A stretch of 64,000 nucleotides of DNA from assembly GCA_961205875.1 (NCBI GenBank), contig OY540812.1:6882001-6946000 (forward strand). Direction: 5' to 3'. Shown here one piece after another: positions 52,401-63,703 of the stretch. The notes beneath the pieces were generated by a model. The model was not told the DNA's origin. It saw only the letters and a program-made list of their open reading frames with translations, and did no database searches. A program made the position numbers and the translations under genes. Each line of letters starts with the position of its first letter. The stretch's first letter is position 1. The DNA is from Sialis fuliginosa. Taxonomy: Eukaryota > Arthropoda > Insecta > Megaloptera > Sialidae.

Positions 52401-55400
52401 AGCTAGAGGTCGCTACATCCCCGGTGAAATCTGTAAAAAGCGCCCCACCTGGATGTTATTGAAAACCTTTTTTTTCGTTGTCGTATCAATTTTGACGCCT
52501 CCTGAAGTTGACTTGCGCCCCCTTCTGATGTTATTAAAAACAATTTTTCCGTTGTAAATTTTGGTGCCCCCTGAAGCTGACCTTTGCTCCCTCTTCTGGT
52601 GTTATTGACCTTTTTTTCGTTGTCATGTGAATTTTGGCGCCCTCTAGAACTGACTTTTACCCCCTCCTGAAGTTAGTGAAGCGTTTAACACTTTAATTTT
52701 ACATTTCAAGTCTTTTTTTGGAAAACCTATATCCAGTAAGTCACGATTTTTTTAATATGAAAAACACAATTAACCTTGATTATGTATGCAATGTTATACG
52801 TGACATACACATTTCATTATGTACTTACAATAAGTGGAAAATTTCAGCTTACAAATAAGAGATAAATCTCAGTTTTCTTTTCTTTACTTACGAGTCTATT
52901 TGGTTATTTAGGTATAAAATATTATACAAATTTCTGCTAGGTAATACTTCTATGTATTTATTTATAATTTATATTATTATTTATTAATTGTATCCTTGTA
53001 ATTTCTATTTAATTAGCATTCACATTAAAAAAAGGTACCTATACTGGTTCGATACAGGTTTCAGGCTAGGTAAACAACAAACAAATAATTTTAAATTAAT
53101 TTAAATTATAGGTATTTTTATATTGTATTCACACCTTAATTAATTAAATTTGCTATTTAAAAATAGTTATCTACTAAAAAATGAACCATTTAAAAATAAA
53201 TACATATTTAATACCCAATTACTAAATTAGCAATTCAAATTGATTAAATTGAAATGAAAGGATATAGCAGAATTTAATTTACAGACTTTTCAACTTTTCA
53301 CATAACAGAGCCTTGGAAATTGCTAGAGATATATGTAACGTAAGGCCTGATAACTAGTAGTGATTAACATTAATCTCATAACTAGTGAAGGTCTCTTAAA
53401 TTCTTAAGTAGGTAGATATTTATTATTACCTATTATGTATAATCTTATATTAATTTAAATAATATATAAAACATTTCAATTCATATCAGATTTTTAAGGT
53501 TCAAGTTTAGTTTTGTAATGAAAGCAGTTTTCAGGGTTCCGTAGAAAACTAGAAACCTGTATAGTTTCGGTCTGTTCGTTCGTCTGTCTGACTGTTTTTC
53601 ACAGTCCTCCTATTCTCTCATTTATATATTACCTAATATATGTACCCGCGGCTTCACGAAAAAAATATTTTTTGCATTATTCCGTGGTCCTCCCCATCTA
53701 GTTTCAAAACTATCGATGGAATTAATTAAATTAATTAGTACTTTCAAGAAAAATTATAACGAACACTGTAGTAAAAATAGTTTATGAAAAATTTAGGAAA
53801 AATTCACTTTTTTATAAACAACGAACACATACCTACATCTTTCGTGAATATGAAATAGCTCTTGATAAGTATTATCAAGCAGGGCCGGATTAACAACGTA
53901 GCAGGAGTAGCAAATGCTACGGGCCCCGCGTCTCTGGGGGCCCCGCGACTTTGCGGAAAAATCTCTCTTATTGGACTTACCATTTACCGTCCAATGGTTG
54001 ATACGGGGTGTCCAAATCTACAGTAATTAATAATTTAAATTTAGGGTTTCCGATCTCGATTCGATTTAATCGAAAAATCGATTTTTGAATCTCCGATCTT
54101 TGATTTTTTTAATCGATTTTAAAGCACATTTAAAAGTTTGCGCTTTCTAATTTTTGAATAAAAATTTCAACAAATTTTATCATCCCTTTCCGTTCTTTAC
54201 CAAGGGTTAAAAGAGTTCAAAAAAATATCCCTTAATTTTTTATTAACTTATCAATTTTTTTAAGGATTGTATATTCTAAATCAAGTCAGCCAGCGGCGTA
54301 GTTAAGGGATGAGTAGGGGGGCGAGGTGGTTAGGTTATTTACTCTCCGAGTTTCACACCCCTCTCCTAGCGACGAAACTACCAAGGGCCTCTTTATAACA
54401 TTTGCTACGGGCCCCGCGCTTGCTTAATCCGGCCCTGTTATCAAGTAGAGAATAATAGTGAGAACGGCTACGGCTTGGCCGGTTTTATTTAATAAAGAGT
54501 TAAAGTCATTTAATTAATAATCGAGAATTTGACTAGTGAGTGGTGACTGTATTTTTTGTTGTATTGGCACCCTCATATTTACCGGCATTAGAATACCATT
54601 ATACTTATTACATTATTTGCACTTGATGTTTGTCTAGCATTGAAATCACTCGAATAAATTGATATCATTTGTCTTATATTAATACTAGCTGTGCCCGCGG
54701 GTTTCGTTCGCTTAAATATAAAAGTTCGATATATGGTATTGTGGAGTTTATTTTATATCTTTCAATTCTACATAATTCTTTACTACATTATATTGTTCAA
54801 TTCAATGTTTAACGGTTTAGGTAGCGTATTGCAAAGGAGTGCGCTGGCGGCAAACTTTTTTCCGACTTGTTTTACTATTATCGTCACTGCTTATTCCTTA
54901 TGTTACCTAACGTAACAAAAAATATATATACTAAAACCTGGATAAAGAATATAGGTATCTATGAATTTAAAAAAAAAACATGCAAATCGGATAAGTGGTT
55001 TTTAAGTGATAAGCGCACTCTATCAGACAGGTTAATAATTTAATTCGAAAATAACTGTAATGATGATGGAATGTCTAAATTATTAAAATTAATTTTGTAA
55101 TTAATATTATAATTATGTAAATATGTGATAATTATATGGTATTTAATTTGGACAATAGTAATAGTATAGGGTAATAATGTTCGAATTAATTTTTTTTTTG
55201 GTCTATGAATATTGCATAAATTAAATGATTTGTTTATATTATTTAATATGTTTCCGTAAAAATTATCCTTGATATATCAATAAAATAGTTTTGTATGTTA
55301 TGCTAATACCAATTGACATGTTATTGTATTATTGATTAGTATTTAGAAAAAAAAGTTGATACTAATTTTATACATCACTATAGCATAATAATCTAACAAC

Positions 55401-58400
55401 GTTCTTTCAATCACAGTAAATATGATGTAGTTTTTAGGGTTTCGAGAATACCCTATTAATTTCACTTTGTCGTTCGTCCATCCGTCCTTTTCAGTCAAAA
55501 CAAAATATCTCGTAAACTATATAAGTTAGAAACTTAAAATTTTTACTGAACATGTAAAATGATACCCTCTAGTAAAAGGTGTACAAATTTGATCAAAAAT
55601 ATTTTTTCAGGGGGCGGGCGCAAAGGAACTAAAGCTATGTAAAAAAACAGTGGAATTTGACCCTTTTTTTATATTTTTTTTCTAAATAAAAAAATTGTAT
55701 ACCAAGACGTGTGGGGTATCAAAATGTAGATCTCAATCAGTAGAATATGACCATATTTTTATTTTTTTCTAACTCAAAAAAGCGCCTGTAGGGGGCTTCA
55801 AGCAGTAATTTATTTTGTCCACCCCCCTCTAACTTAGTAACTATTGGCTCAAATAATCTGAAAAAAAAATTGTAACGAGGCTTTGGGACTACCAACGACA
55901 AATACTAAAGTCAACAATGTCATTTCAAATTTTGGAGAAATAGAGAGGGGCAGCATAGATTTATTTCATGTGGGGTGTCAAAATGTAGAATATGACCCTA
56001 TTTTTATATTATTTTCTTACTCAAAAATGCACCTGTGACTCCAAACAGCCCTCGTAGTACCTACTTTGGAACCCTTATAGCATACACCCGTGTGTGTCTT
56101 GACCGAATTTTTTCATAGTTATAGTTTATTCAAGTTCATTTGAATTATTTTCAAGTGTAACTTCGTATTTATGGAAATTTTCCAATGATAACCTGCTATA
56201 AGTTTTTTATTTGATTTTTCATTGGCGTGCATATGCACGCATGTACTCGGTTTTTATTTTTTACTAGAACAAGTATGATAGTGACGTCAATGGTTATTTT
56301 TTGTTAATTTATTTTTTGTTTAGGTTTTGTTCGTTGACCTGTATAGTCAGCGATGCATTTAGACACTTTTTTGAGTAGAGGGGACTTTTTTTGTTATAAT
56401 ATTTTTAATTTTAATTTATTTATATATCGTGATTGTTAAGTTATTAAGTATTTAAGAGAGCAGAGTCTGACCCCTAACCATGGGGGGGGGCTGCACACAT
56501 TTCGTGGCCCGAGACGCCAAAAATTTAAGTCCATTGAAAATATTTTTTATTAAATTTTTTTTATAAAACTTTAGGTAAGATTACCATAATAATTTTTTTG
56601 CTCTTCAGCACCCAAAAAGTTAAACTAACGGCTCTTCGAGCCCCTCACCCCCCTCCATTTACCACGGGGTTCTAGGCAAAACACGCCGACTAAATCGGTT
56701 TCAAAAAAAAATTTGTTGGCCCCCCTGAACAAAATCCTGGCTACGCCCATGCCCCTAACGCCTAATGCTTTCCATGGGAACATTACCGGCACTTTTTACT
56801 CACAAACGTTCATAAAATAAAAACATTTTAAAACGTTATTTTTCGATTTTAAATCATTTATTTTTTAATGATTTTTTTTTAAATTTAGATAATTACTAAT
56901 TTGTAATGTACAAAGTTTTGATCAAATACTTTTAGAAAAGAAAAATTTTCTCTATAAAATTTTTTGTACAGGTACTTATAACTATAACGCTCGATTGTTT
57001 TATTTTGGCTTATGTCCGGTATCATAAAGGACCTAACAAATTTGTTAGCTAACAAACACTTTCAACTGAGGTATCAAACATATATGACAGTTCTTTTGGA
57101 GTTTGTTGATGACTTTGACAAATTTCGCGCACGCGTTGAAGGTTAATACAAACGGTATTAAAACAGTGGGGATGTTATGAAAATTATTTTGTACGGTCAA
57201 AGATGCCAACTGTGTTACAATTAATTGAAGTGTCACTGCTCTAAATTCCATAACTAATCCATAGATACTAGTACAGTATTAATACCCCATATGAATGTAA
57301 TTGCTAGCTAACAAATTTTGTTAGGTCCTTTATAATACCGGGCATTACGATCACAAATGTGATGTTCATAAAAATGTTTAGTTATTTGAAATAAAGTACG
57401 TAATAATTAAATAATGAAAAAAATTGTAAAGAGGGGATAGAAAATATTATGTTGGCATCTATAAATCTAGTACCGCGTCGGCCTTGGTAGGTACATATAT
57501 AAGTACACATTTATACATATGTAATTAAAGTAAGCCAAAGATCTTAATAAATGAACAGGTTTATCTTTACGATTAGTGCCTACCTTACAAGTGCCTGTCT
57601 AAGGTATATTTAAATAAAAACAGTAAATTAATCAATAACACAAACATGGATTTACCCATAAACAAAATTGCTTAGGGCCCTAGCTTAGTGGCTAACTAAA
57701 TTCGACCTAAATTTTTAATTTAGAAAAGAAAAAATAATAATAATATACTAATAAGTTAATTAAAGTGAACGATATCAATTTAAATAATAAGAATCTTTTG
57801 TTAATTTTAAATAAATACCTCGAAAAATAATTTATGTTTAAGAATTATTTAATTCTCCAATTTTAGGATTTGCTTAGTTTAGGTTGAATTATTTCTGAGG
57901 TTAAGGGCCCTTACAAATATAAATCCGGTCCTGAACACAAACATCAAGGTGTCGATGCAGGTGAGTTGCATCACAGCTATTTTCAAAGATCTTTAAGAAA
58001 TTGAAAGTTGACCATTTATGATTGTTGTTATAGAAATAAAACACACTTAATTTTTTTCGTTACGCTCACGAGATGAGAACCAGGCATGTCTTATCTCGGT
58101 CTCGTTTGCAGTCCTACATAGTCAAAACAAAACGTAACATATTAATTGACTCTATTCAAGCGTGTTACGTAATAAATGAATGACCTCTAGAGTATATTAT
58201 ATGTAATAAAGTCAAGTACGATCAAATGAACTAGAAAATGAAAGGTCGTGAGTACTCGTGCGATAAATTTCCGCATTCACTGAAAACTTTCTGAAAAGTT
58301 ATTTAATTTGAGATGCGCGCAGATCAAGTGTCAAAAGTCGATTAAAAATCAATACCTACCTACCAATTTATATATTTATAATTAATAGTAAAGCTAAATT

Positions 58401-61400
58401 ATTACATATAATAAATAAAGTTGTTTACTTTAGTTAACCAAAACTTTATTAAAATTATGATAACAATATTGAATTAATTAATTTATAGGTGTTCTGAAAT
58501 ATATATATTATTATTTAGGACGAATTTTGACAGGACCCCCCATCCCCCCGAATCAACTCCAAATAATTCAAAAAGAATGTGGAAAAAGTTTCTGCCCTCT
58601 ATCTTAAAAAATGGCCATTACCAGAGGGGGATGATTTTCCCATTTAAAATACACGTGTTTTTTCGATTTTTCAAAGACCTGCGTACTAGAGTGTATAAAC
58701 TCTTTCTAAAAATCTAGAATACTCATGAAAGTATACCTGGTAGGTACTCATATTCCATATCTTGATGGATAAAGTAAACTTCTGATTCAACGTTGACAGC
58801 TATATGGGTCATTGGGTCATTTCATCAAAAGAAAATAAAAAACAAATTTTTGTATAATTTCTGGATAAGTTTGTCAGAAAAATGTTTGACAATGAAAATA
58901 TTGATCTTGAAATAAAAAATTTTGATTTTAAAATTAAAATTGAAAAAAAATTGGTCGCGTCAGTTAAAAAATTTATATGGAATGATCTTTTTTGATTTTC
59001 GAATCAATTTTTTATCTATGACACTCTAAAGTATTTAAATTTCAAATAATTATACATCATTAAAAAGTTCGTTATTTCTACTTTCAAATAAAAATTTAAA
59101 AATAATATTTCATTAACATTTAACGAAACTAGATGACTTTTAGTAAAACTCTAAAATTTGGGAACAAGTCGCCATATTTTCTAAACGATTGAATGTATGA
59201 AAACATTTTTCTACAAAAGTTTCTTACTTTTTTATGATCTTTAAAATTATTTATTTTTGGATATACTGTTCCATTTGATTTTGCTGAGAAACAGGCATGT
59301 ACCCATCAAACTACCCCCCAAGGGGAAGTTTTAGAGGGCTGAAAATATTTTCCTGAAATTCTTTAGGGTCGACAAGTACATATAATAATTTTTTTTTCAT
59401 AATTCAATAGTTTAGGCATAAAACATAGTGGACGGGTGGTCTGGAACACCCGGTATAAATGAGATAATAGGATGGCTGTGACCAGTGCCGGCCTTAGCAA
59501 ATCTGGCGCCCTGGGCGAGATTTATTTTTCTGCCCACTCTCCCCCTAAAAAAATGTTAAAAAATCACCGAAAATGTCAATTAAAAATGATAAATTAACAA
59601 ATAAGTTGAATAATTCATATCTCAGCTTGGCGCGATCCTACAGACTCAAACTTTTTTTTTAAATATAGCTTACATCATTAACTTTAAAACTATCAAATGC
59701 CCTAAGCCCTTCTCCTATTATGAACAAATTAAAATTGATAAATCAACAAATAAGTTGATCAGTTAGTATCTCAGCTAATACCTTATTAAAGGTTTTCTGG
59801 GTTGCCGAATAAGTATTTCTTAGTTAGCAGCTATCAAATAATCGATTTTTTTTTATAAATTGACATTGTTTATATTTAGCTATATTTTTTGCTTAATAGG
59901 GGTTAATTGATCGACAAAAAATTTAAAGATAAAAAAAAGTTTACTCAAAAATTACAGCCTGTACACTGATTTGAACCAAAAAAGTGACTTATGTTCCATT
60001 GTGCGCCGCCCCACCTGGCCTGGCGCCCCGGGCGGTCGCCCTGGTTCGCCCCCACCCTTCTAAATCCGGTACTGGCTGTGACAGACAGACGGATGGACAG
60101 TGCGAAACTACAAGGGTTCCTAGTTTTCTACGGAACCCTGAAAAGGTTAGTAATTTCTACGTTGATTAATAATTGTACTTTACTCGGTGTAAAGTATAAT
60201 AAAGTATATTCCATGACGTTTTCTACGTCATATAATATCTTGTGCGTATCAATTCAGAAACGAATTGTTTTATAGTTTATTTACATGTTGTGGTGACTAA
60301 TCCCAATACTATAGCAGATAAACTAGTTTTTTTGTTTTCTGGATAATGAGTTTTTTAACATATAACATATAATCAAGTTCATATTTTACTGTAATTATGT
60401 TAATACAGTATCAGAACGTGTAAATTTGTTTTTATTGTATGTTTTTGTTTTTATTTACATACAAATAAATACGTATCTATATTTGAAAGCCTAAATATTT
60501 ATTATTTACTAGTTTTGTTTATTATGATAATTTTATGTATATCCTCAATTTTCTTGTATATATAAAGGGCTCGGTTGACAAAGAGGTGTAAACTATTTTT
60601 GTCCAACTGCGTAAGGTGACGAATTCTAGTAAATAATATAATAAAAATAAGTATAATTAAGCGTCAGTGGTGTAACCCGGGGGGAGTATGAAGTATGCAA
60701 ATTTATATGATATATGGATAAACACTTTTATTTGTAAGTGAGTACGAAAATAAAAGTCATTTAAAATAATCATGTTTTTTTAAATTCCTCCTCCCCCCTC
60801 AGAAAAAAATAAATCCTGGTTACGGCGCTGTTCAGCGCAAATAAATAATAAAACGTTTAAATGCTGTTTCAAAAGACAAAATATAATAAATATAAATGTA
60901 ACTGGTTTTCTATATTTTTTATTATAAATGGTTTAAAAATATTATTTTCAATCGAGAAATAAAATTTTATTCTTAATTCGTGAGTAAAAAATAACTTAAT
61001 TTGCGTGATCGTGAGCGATACTCACTCACCTGTTCATCTAAATAGTAAAAATTTGTAAATATTCGCGAACCACCAGTTTGGTAGCGCTGGTCCAGCTTGA
61101 TATTTTGTATGATGTTATTTTTCAGTTATAAATTATTTCGCTAATGAATGTTTGTTTTTTCTTCACTAAAGATATTTTTACTTTAAATATTGACTTTAAT
61201 TCTTAAAGACTTACCTCTTCACATATATTTTTTCTATCTGATGGGCTGATGCCGAGTCCAGGTAATGTTACATCACCCAAAACACTGACAACCTTGTGGC
61301 GAAACTTTGGATGCTCTTTTCTGAGTTTTCCAAAAACCTGTATAGATAAAAAAAGACATTAGACATACATAGTTGTTGGCCACCCAAGTACATTCATTAC

Positions 61401-63703
61401 TATTTAATTATAAAAATTTGATATGCACCTACATATATGTATTAGGTTGTTTTTTTTAAAAATTTTTTTTTCGGTCCCATTGGCCTATGTTTTAGCTTTG
61501 AATCAAAAGTTAATTGTCCGAAAATTTCAGACTTGTAGATCAAACTTGTGAATGGCGCAAACCGAGTCTTTTTCTCATTTGATTAATATGGGAAAAAATT
61601 CTTTTTTACTTACGCGTGAATAGCTCGTTGAAAAATTTTTTATTGAAAAATTCTCAGAGTAATATTTTGTAGAGAATTAAGTGCTCAATTCATAAATCCA
61701 GTAATTTTTTTAAAGAAACATATCTTTAAAAATAATGGATGAATTGAGTACTTTTTAGAATGTTAGTTATGCCCCCCCCCCCCTCCCCAACTCCCCGATG
61801 ACACGTTATGGAATGTTATATATAAATACATTTTTTGTATTGACAAAATTAATGCACATTTTTTGTAAAATTAATTTTACAAAAAAAAAAAAATACACAA
61901 TTTTGTCTCTTCAATCAATTTCAGATATATATTTTTTTAATTTTTACAATCTAATATTATTTTCTTGTACCATGTCATACAGACCCCCCCTTAGCAAATT
62001 GGGTCTGGGTCTCCTTGTTTCCTCTATTAGTCCGCTACTATATTTAAAATTAAAATTAAACTCTCTGGGTTTGTTTGGCCAATCATGTGAGCGCGTTTTG
62101 AATTCCCACCAGGAACGGCCCTGTTTATATTTTTCTCCAATTATATTTAAGTATCTATGAAAAATGTTTATAAAAAAAAGTTAAAACAACTACAAGCCAA
62201 TTACCGAAATTATATTAACAATGTTAGGTAAGAAAATACTATTTTTTGTAAATTATATATTACATATATTAATATTTCCAAGTAACTCATTATGTTTTTA
62301 TTGTAAATACGAAATATAATTTCACGATGTTGGAAAACTTAGGTCATTTTTTGTTTCTAGATAAAACAGTTTTGCTAGATTATAACAAATTTTCATTTTT
62401 CTGAAATAACTTACAGTTTTTTTTAAATTTATAATATACATTTATTAATATCTCTCATTTTTAGCATTCCTTACCGAAAAAGTAAAAAGGAACATACTTA
62501 TGGAATCAAAATTGTGTCTGTCTTTCAATCTGTCTGTTTGTTACAGCCTCTAGCTTTTGAGTCGTTAGACTTACAAGGCAACCTTTCCAAGTGGCATATT
62601 CGGATCGAGTTTTAATTTTGTATATATAGTTAGAGGGGGTCAAGGTAAGTCAGAAAAAAATTATCTTAGCTGCGGTAAAACGGTTTAAGAGTTGAAAAGA
62701 GTGAAACACCCCTATGAAAATGTGTAAAATAATCATATATTTCAAATAACTCTGAAAATAATGAAGATTTAAAAAAATCTATAATACAAAATTTTCATGA
62801 TTTTTTATACTCTTTCTAATGGCGATAGTCGAAATTTGAAAAAAATGAAACCTCAACCCCATTATTTATTTAAGGTTTTTTTTTCTATTAACTAAAATTA
62901 ATTGAAGTAAAGAATAATTATTCACCTAAATAATTTTTCATTCAATTTCGGCGAGTGGGGTAACTAATAAAAGATGATAATCCAAATAATTTAAATATAT
63001 AAACGTTTTGTTGTTATTTAAACTTGCGTCTAGATAATCTGAAAAAACCATATGTTTTCTAATAGACGAATTATTTAATATAACTAGTGCTTCTTAACTT
63101 TGCTTAGATTAAATTAAATTAACAAATCGAATGAATTGAAGAACAATACGGTACGGGACACTAGTGCGCGAAGTTCGCCTCACACTTGACAATATTTTTT
63201 TCAAATAAATTCCTTAGATTTTCTATAATTTTACTTACAGCATCTTCAAAGATTTCATCGACTCTAGCATGAATACCTTTTCCCTTTTTTGGTCTTACTA
63301 ATAAGTAAATTGTTTGGAGTCCAGGGCACGAACGGAGAAGTTTTTCTAACAGAACTTTTCCCATAAAACCAGTGCCACCGGATATAAATACACTAGTTCC
63401 TGCAAAATAAAATTAAAATATTGCATTCATGGTATTGACGATTTTTTAAATTTTATTTCCAAATACTTACCATCAAAAAATTGTTGTATATCCGTTTGCA
63501 TTTCAGTTCTATTTTCAATTTCAGCATCTTCATTTTCAAAAGTCAAGTCTAGTTCTAATCTTGATTTTAAGTCTATAAAATAATATTTCATTTTGCTATA
63601 ATATAATTTTAAGTATATAATAAAATGAGAAATATAAATATAAACAATAATAATACGTACCATACGTAGATATCATACTCCCATTTCGTTTTATTGCAAC
63701 CAT
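49341..63703 (-). CDS. fatty acyl-CoA reductase, complete, 535 residues
   Basis: Ten exons (63703-63661, 63572-63471, 63399-63239, 61337-61215, 50835-50564, 50500-50391, 50321-50126, 50064-49822, 49758-49501, 49440-49341) total 1608 nt including TAA, with every phase consistent. Family reaction (established): NADPH-dependent reduction of fatty acyl-CoA to fatty alcohol, at the ER or peroxisome membrane, for waxes and cuticular lipids. Seen: Rossmann motif GGTGFMG at 56-62, YLLVRPKKGKG, FHAAATVRFDE at 148-158, HVSTAYANC, and catalytic YxxxK as Y243-AFT-K247. FRPAI and KEPVRSWIDN-GPTG follow. The FAR_C domain runs about 390-495 (FFFDIKQLDWEEY), and there is a hydrophobic C-terminal segment near 511-535. 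Length fits the family. The ATG has A at -3 and G at +4 with an in-frame TGA five codons upstream. It is of the insect waterproof/CG5065 type, one of many paralogues, so no symbol is given. Intron 4 is 10.4 kb, while seven of the others are 60-90 bp. Confidence 0.95.
49501..49758 (-). CDS. FAR coding exon 9 (FAR_C domain)
   Basis: Residues 417-502 plus 2 nt: MMKIYKKINKFSDVISYFAT, FSNGNIQSLWKSL, FFFDIKQLDWEEY, GLRVYLVKDDP. This is the C-terminal male-sterility-type domain. The acceptor is TTCTAG and the donor ACAG|GTAAGA. Confidence 0.93.
49822..50064 (-). CDS. FAR coding exon 8 (residues 336-416 plus 2 nt)
   Basis: Encodes VFNYVSSCENPITWGEFLE, typical of the end of the reductase domain. A strongly hydrophobic stretch follows (LVHLFYSFLLHILPALIVDT), a membrane-association feature of FARs. 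The donor is ACAAA|GTAAAT. Confidence 0.92.
50126..50321 (-). CDS. FAR coding exon 7 (residues 271-335 plus 2 nt)
   Basis: Encodes IIATYKEPVRSWIDNVYGPT, then GVVVGAGTGLLRTLHADKDA and VADMVPVDMTVSALIA, a strongly conserved FAR block. The donor is GAAA|GTGAGG and the acceptor TTGTAG. Confidence 0.94.
50391..50500 (-). CDS. FAR coding exon 6 (catalytic YxxxK)
   Basis: Residues 234-270 plus 1 nt: LLGKWPNTYAFTKAIAENVI followed by FRPAI. Tyr243 and Lys247 form the short-chain-reductase active-site pair. The acceptor is TTTTTAG and the donor ATTA|GTATGT. Confidence 0.94.
50564..50835 (-). CDS. FAR coding exon 5 (residues 144-233 plus 2 nt)
   Basis: Encodes VSVIFHAAATVRFDEKLKLA, INVKGTYEMLDLAR and LVHVSTAYANCPRQDIDEK, typical of the core reductase domain, ending EEITPK. 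The donor is CCAAA|GTATAC. Confidence 0.94.
51837..52228. mobile_element. hAT MITE
   Basis: CAGTGGCGTAGATAG to CTATCTACGCTACTG, flanked by GATGAGTT (51829-51836) and GATCAGTT (52229-52236), one mismatch. G-rich left and C-rich right subterminal runs. Confidence 0.88.
52440..52660 (+). repeat. tandem array of about 73-bp units
   Basis: Three units start GCGCCCCACCTGGATGTTAT (about 52440), GCGCCCCCTTCTGATGTTAT (about 52514) and GCTCCCTCTTCTGGTGTTAT (about 52586). Each is followed by a TTTTTTCGTTGT-like run and GCCCCCTGAAGCTGAC-like spacer. A fourth is partial (to about 52680). It may be the interior of an unbounded hAT element (GAGGCATAGCTAGAGG just before). Confidence 0.7.
53530..53620 (+). 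repeat. CAGGGTTCCGTAGAAAACTA dispersed repeat end
   Basis: AGGGTTCCGTAGAAAACTAG then GTATAGTTTCGGTCTGTTCG and CGTCTGTCTGAC, a very common arthropod repeat terminus. The same sequence in reverse orientation lies at 60083-60142. Confidence 0.6.
53880..54437. mobile_element. hAT MITE, CAGGGCCGGATTAA family
   Basis: CAGGGCCGGATTAA to TTAATCCGGCCCTG with CTACGGGCCCCGCG repeated inverted just inside. Perfect 8-bp duplication TTATCAAG at 53872-53879 and 54438-54445. Confidence 0.92.
54685..55032 (-). repeat. CTAG-ended dispersed repeat (Helitron-like, reverse)
   Basis: On the minus strand it ends CGAAACCCGCGGGCACAGCTAG followed by T. The other end near 55030 carries AACCACTTATCCGATTTGCA. Class uncertain, and a short open frame inside is not a gene. 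Confidence 0.5.
55433..56090 (+). repeat. dispersed repeat family R4, copy 2
   Basis: Starts TTTAGGGTTTCGAGAATACC and ends near GGAACCCTTATAG. The middle (AGACGTGTGGGGTATCAAAA, GCTTCAAGCAGTAATTTATT) matches 37330-37734. It contains the same internal duplication. Confidence 0.65.
56479..56751. mobile_element. hAT MITE with perfect target duplication
   Basis: CATGGGGGGGGCTGC to CCTGGCTACGCCCATG, flanked by CCCCTAAC at 56471-56478 and 56752-56759. The ends begin CATG, not the usual CAGTG. Confidence 0.8.
57013..57344. mobile_element. family P MITE, complete copy
   Basis: TGTCCGGTATCATAAAGGAC and CTAACAAATTTGTTAGCTAA at the left, inverted as TTAGCTAACAAATTTTG-type right arm ending CCTTTATAATACCGGGCA. 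TTA flanks each end (57010-57012 and 57345-57347), the 3-bp TWA target of PIF/Harbinger elements. Non-coding. Confidence 0.82.
57645..57933. mobile_element. hAT MITE
   Basis: CATGGATTTACCC to AAATCCGGTCCTG, with AGGGCCCTAG and AAGGGCCCTT subterminally. Perfect 8-bp duplication AACACAAA at 57637-57644 and 57934-57941. Confidence 0.82.
59483..60074. mobile_element. CAGTGCCGG hAT element, intact reference copy
   Basis: CAGTGCCGGCCTTAG to CTAAATCCGGTACTG, with TGGCGCCCTGGGCGA / CGCCCCGGGCGG near the ends. Perfect 8-bp duplication GCTGTGAC at 59475-59482 and 60075-60082. It inserted next to a reverse AGGGTTCCGTAG repeat (to about 60142). Related partial copies are at 25375 and 43763. No transposase frame. 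Confidence 0.92.
60665..60830. mobile_element. small hAT MITE
   Basis: CAGTGGTGTAACCCGG to CCTGGTTACGGCGCTG, flanked by TTAAGCGT and TTCAGCGC (six of eight match). Confidence 0.7.
61215..61337 (-). CDS. FAR coding exon 4 (residues 103-143)
   Basis: Encodes VFGKLRKEHPKFRHKVVSVL then GDVTLPGLGISPSDR, matching the family pattern GD(V/I)xxPxLGLSxxDR. Forty-one codons, phase 0. The acceptor is ATACAG and the donor GAG|GTAAGT. It sits alone, 10.4 kb from exon 5. Confidence 0.92.
61338..63238 (-). other. FAR intron 3
   Basis: 1901 bp. It has a C homopolymer near 61772, a one-sided hAT end (AGGAACGGCCCTG) near 62125, a TCTGTCTGTTTGTTA dispersed repeat near 62515-62660 and the R1 copy at 62930. No exon. 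Confidence 0.65.
62930..63015 (-). repeat. dispersed repeat family R1, copy 4
   Basis: On the minus strand it reads AACAACAAAACGTTTATATA and then TTACCCCACTCGCCGAAA, the two ends of the family seen at 3421-3545. It lies in intron 3 of the reductase. Confidence 0.5.
63239..63399 (-). CDS. FAR coding exon 3 (NADPH-binding motif)
   Basis: Residues 49-102. TSVFISGGTGFMGKVLLEKL and YLLVRPKKGKG are the diagnostic start of the NAD(P)-binding domain. The acceptor is TTTGCAG and the donor GCT|GTAAGT, phase 0. Confidence 0.93.
63471..63572 (-). CDS. FAR coding exon 2 (residues 15-48)
   Basis: Encodes an acidic N-terminal stretch and the family-typical TDIQQFFDG just ahead of the Rossmann fold. The acceptor is TTATAG and the donor GATG|GTAAGT. 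It is separated from exon 1 by 88 bp. Confidence 0.87.
63661..63703 (-). CDS. FAR coding exon 1 (residues 1-14 plus 1 nt)
   Basis: Small first coding exon, MVAIKRNGSMISTY. The donor is TATG|GTACGT, phase 1. An in-frame TGA lies 15 nt upstream of the ATG, so the frame cannot start earlier in this exon. Confidence 0.8.

Larger units (their letters stand above)
50836..61214 (-). other. FAR intron 4, 10.4 kb
   Basis: Longest intron in the window. It holds hAT MITEs at 51837, 53880, 56479, 57645, 59483 and 60665, a family P element at 57013, an R4 repeat, a tandem array near 52440 and a Helitron-like fragment at 54685. 51000-51830, 52700-53500 and 57990-58500 show only AT-rich DNA. 58515-59456 is a one-ended repeat finishing ACACCCGGTATA. 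A (TA)n run is at about 50900. Confidence 0.75.

Noticed and set aside
61798-62160. 120-residue plus-strand frame in FAR intron 3
   Set aside because: Composition is AT-driven (Phe, Ile, Leu, Lys rich) with homopolymers and a hAT end inside. No recognisable domain.
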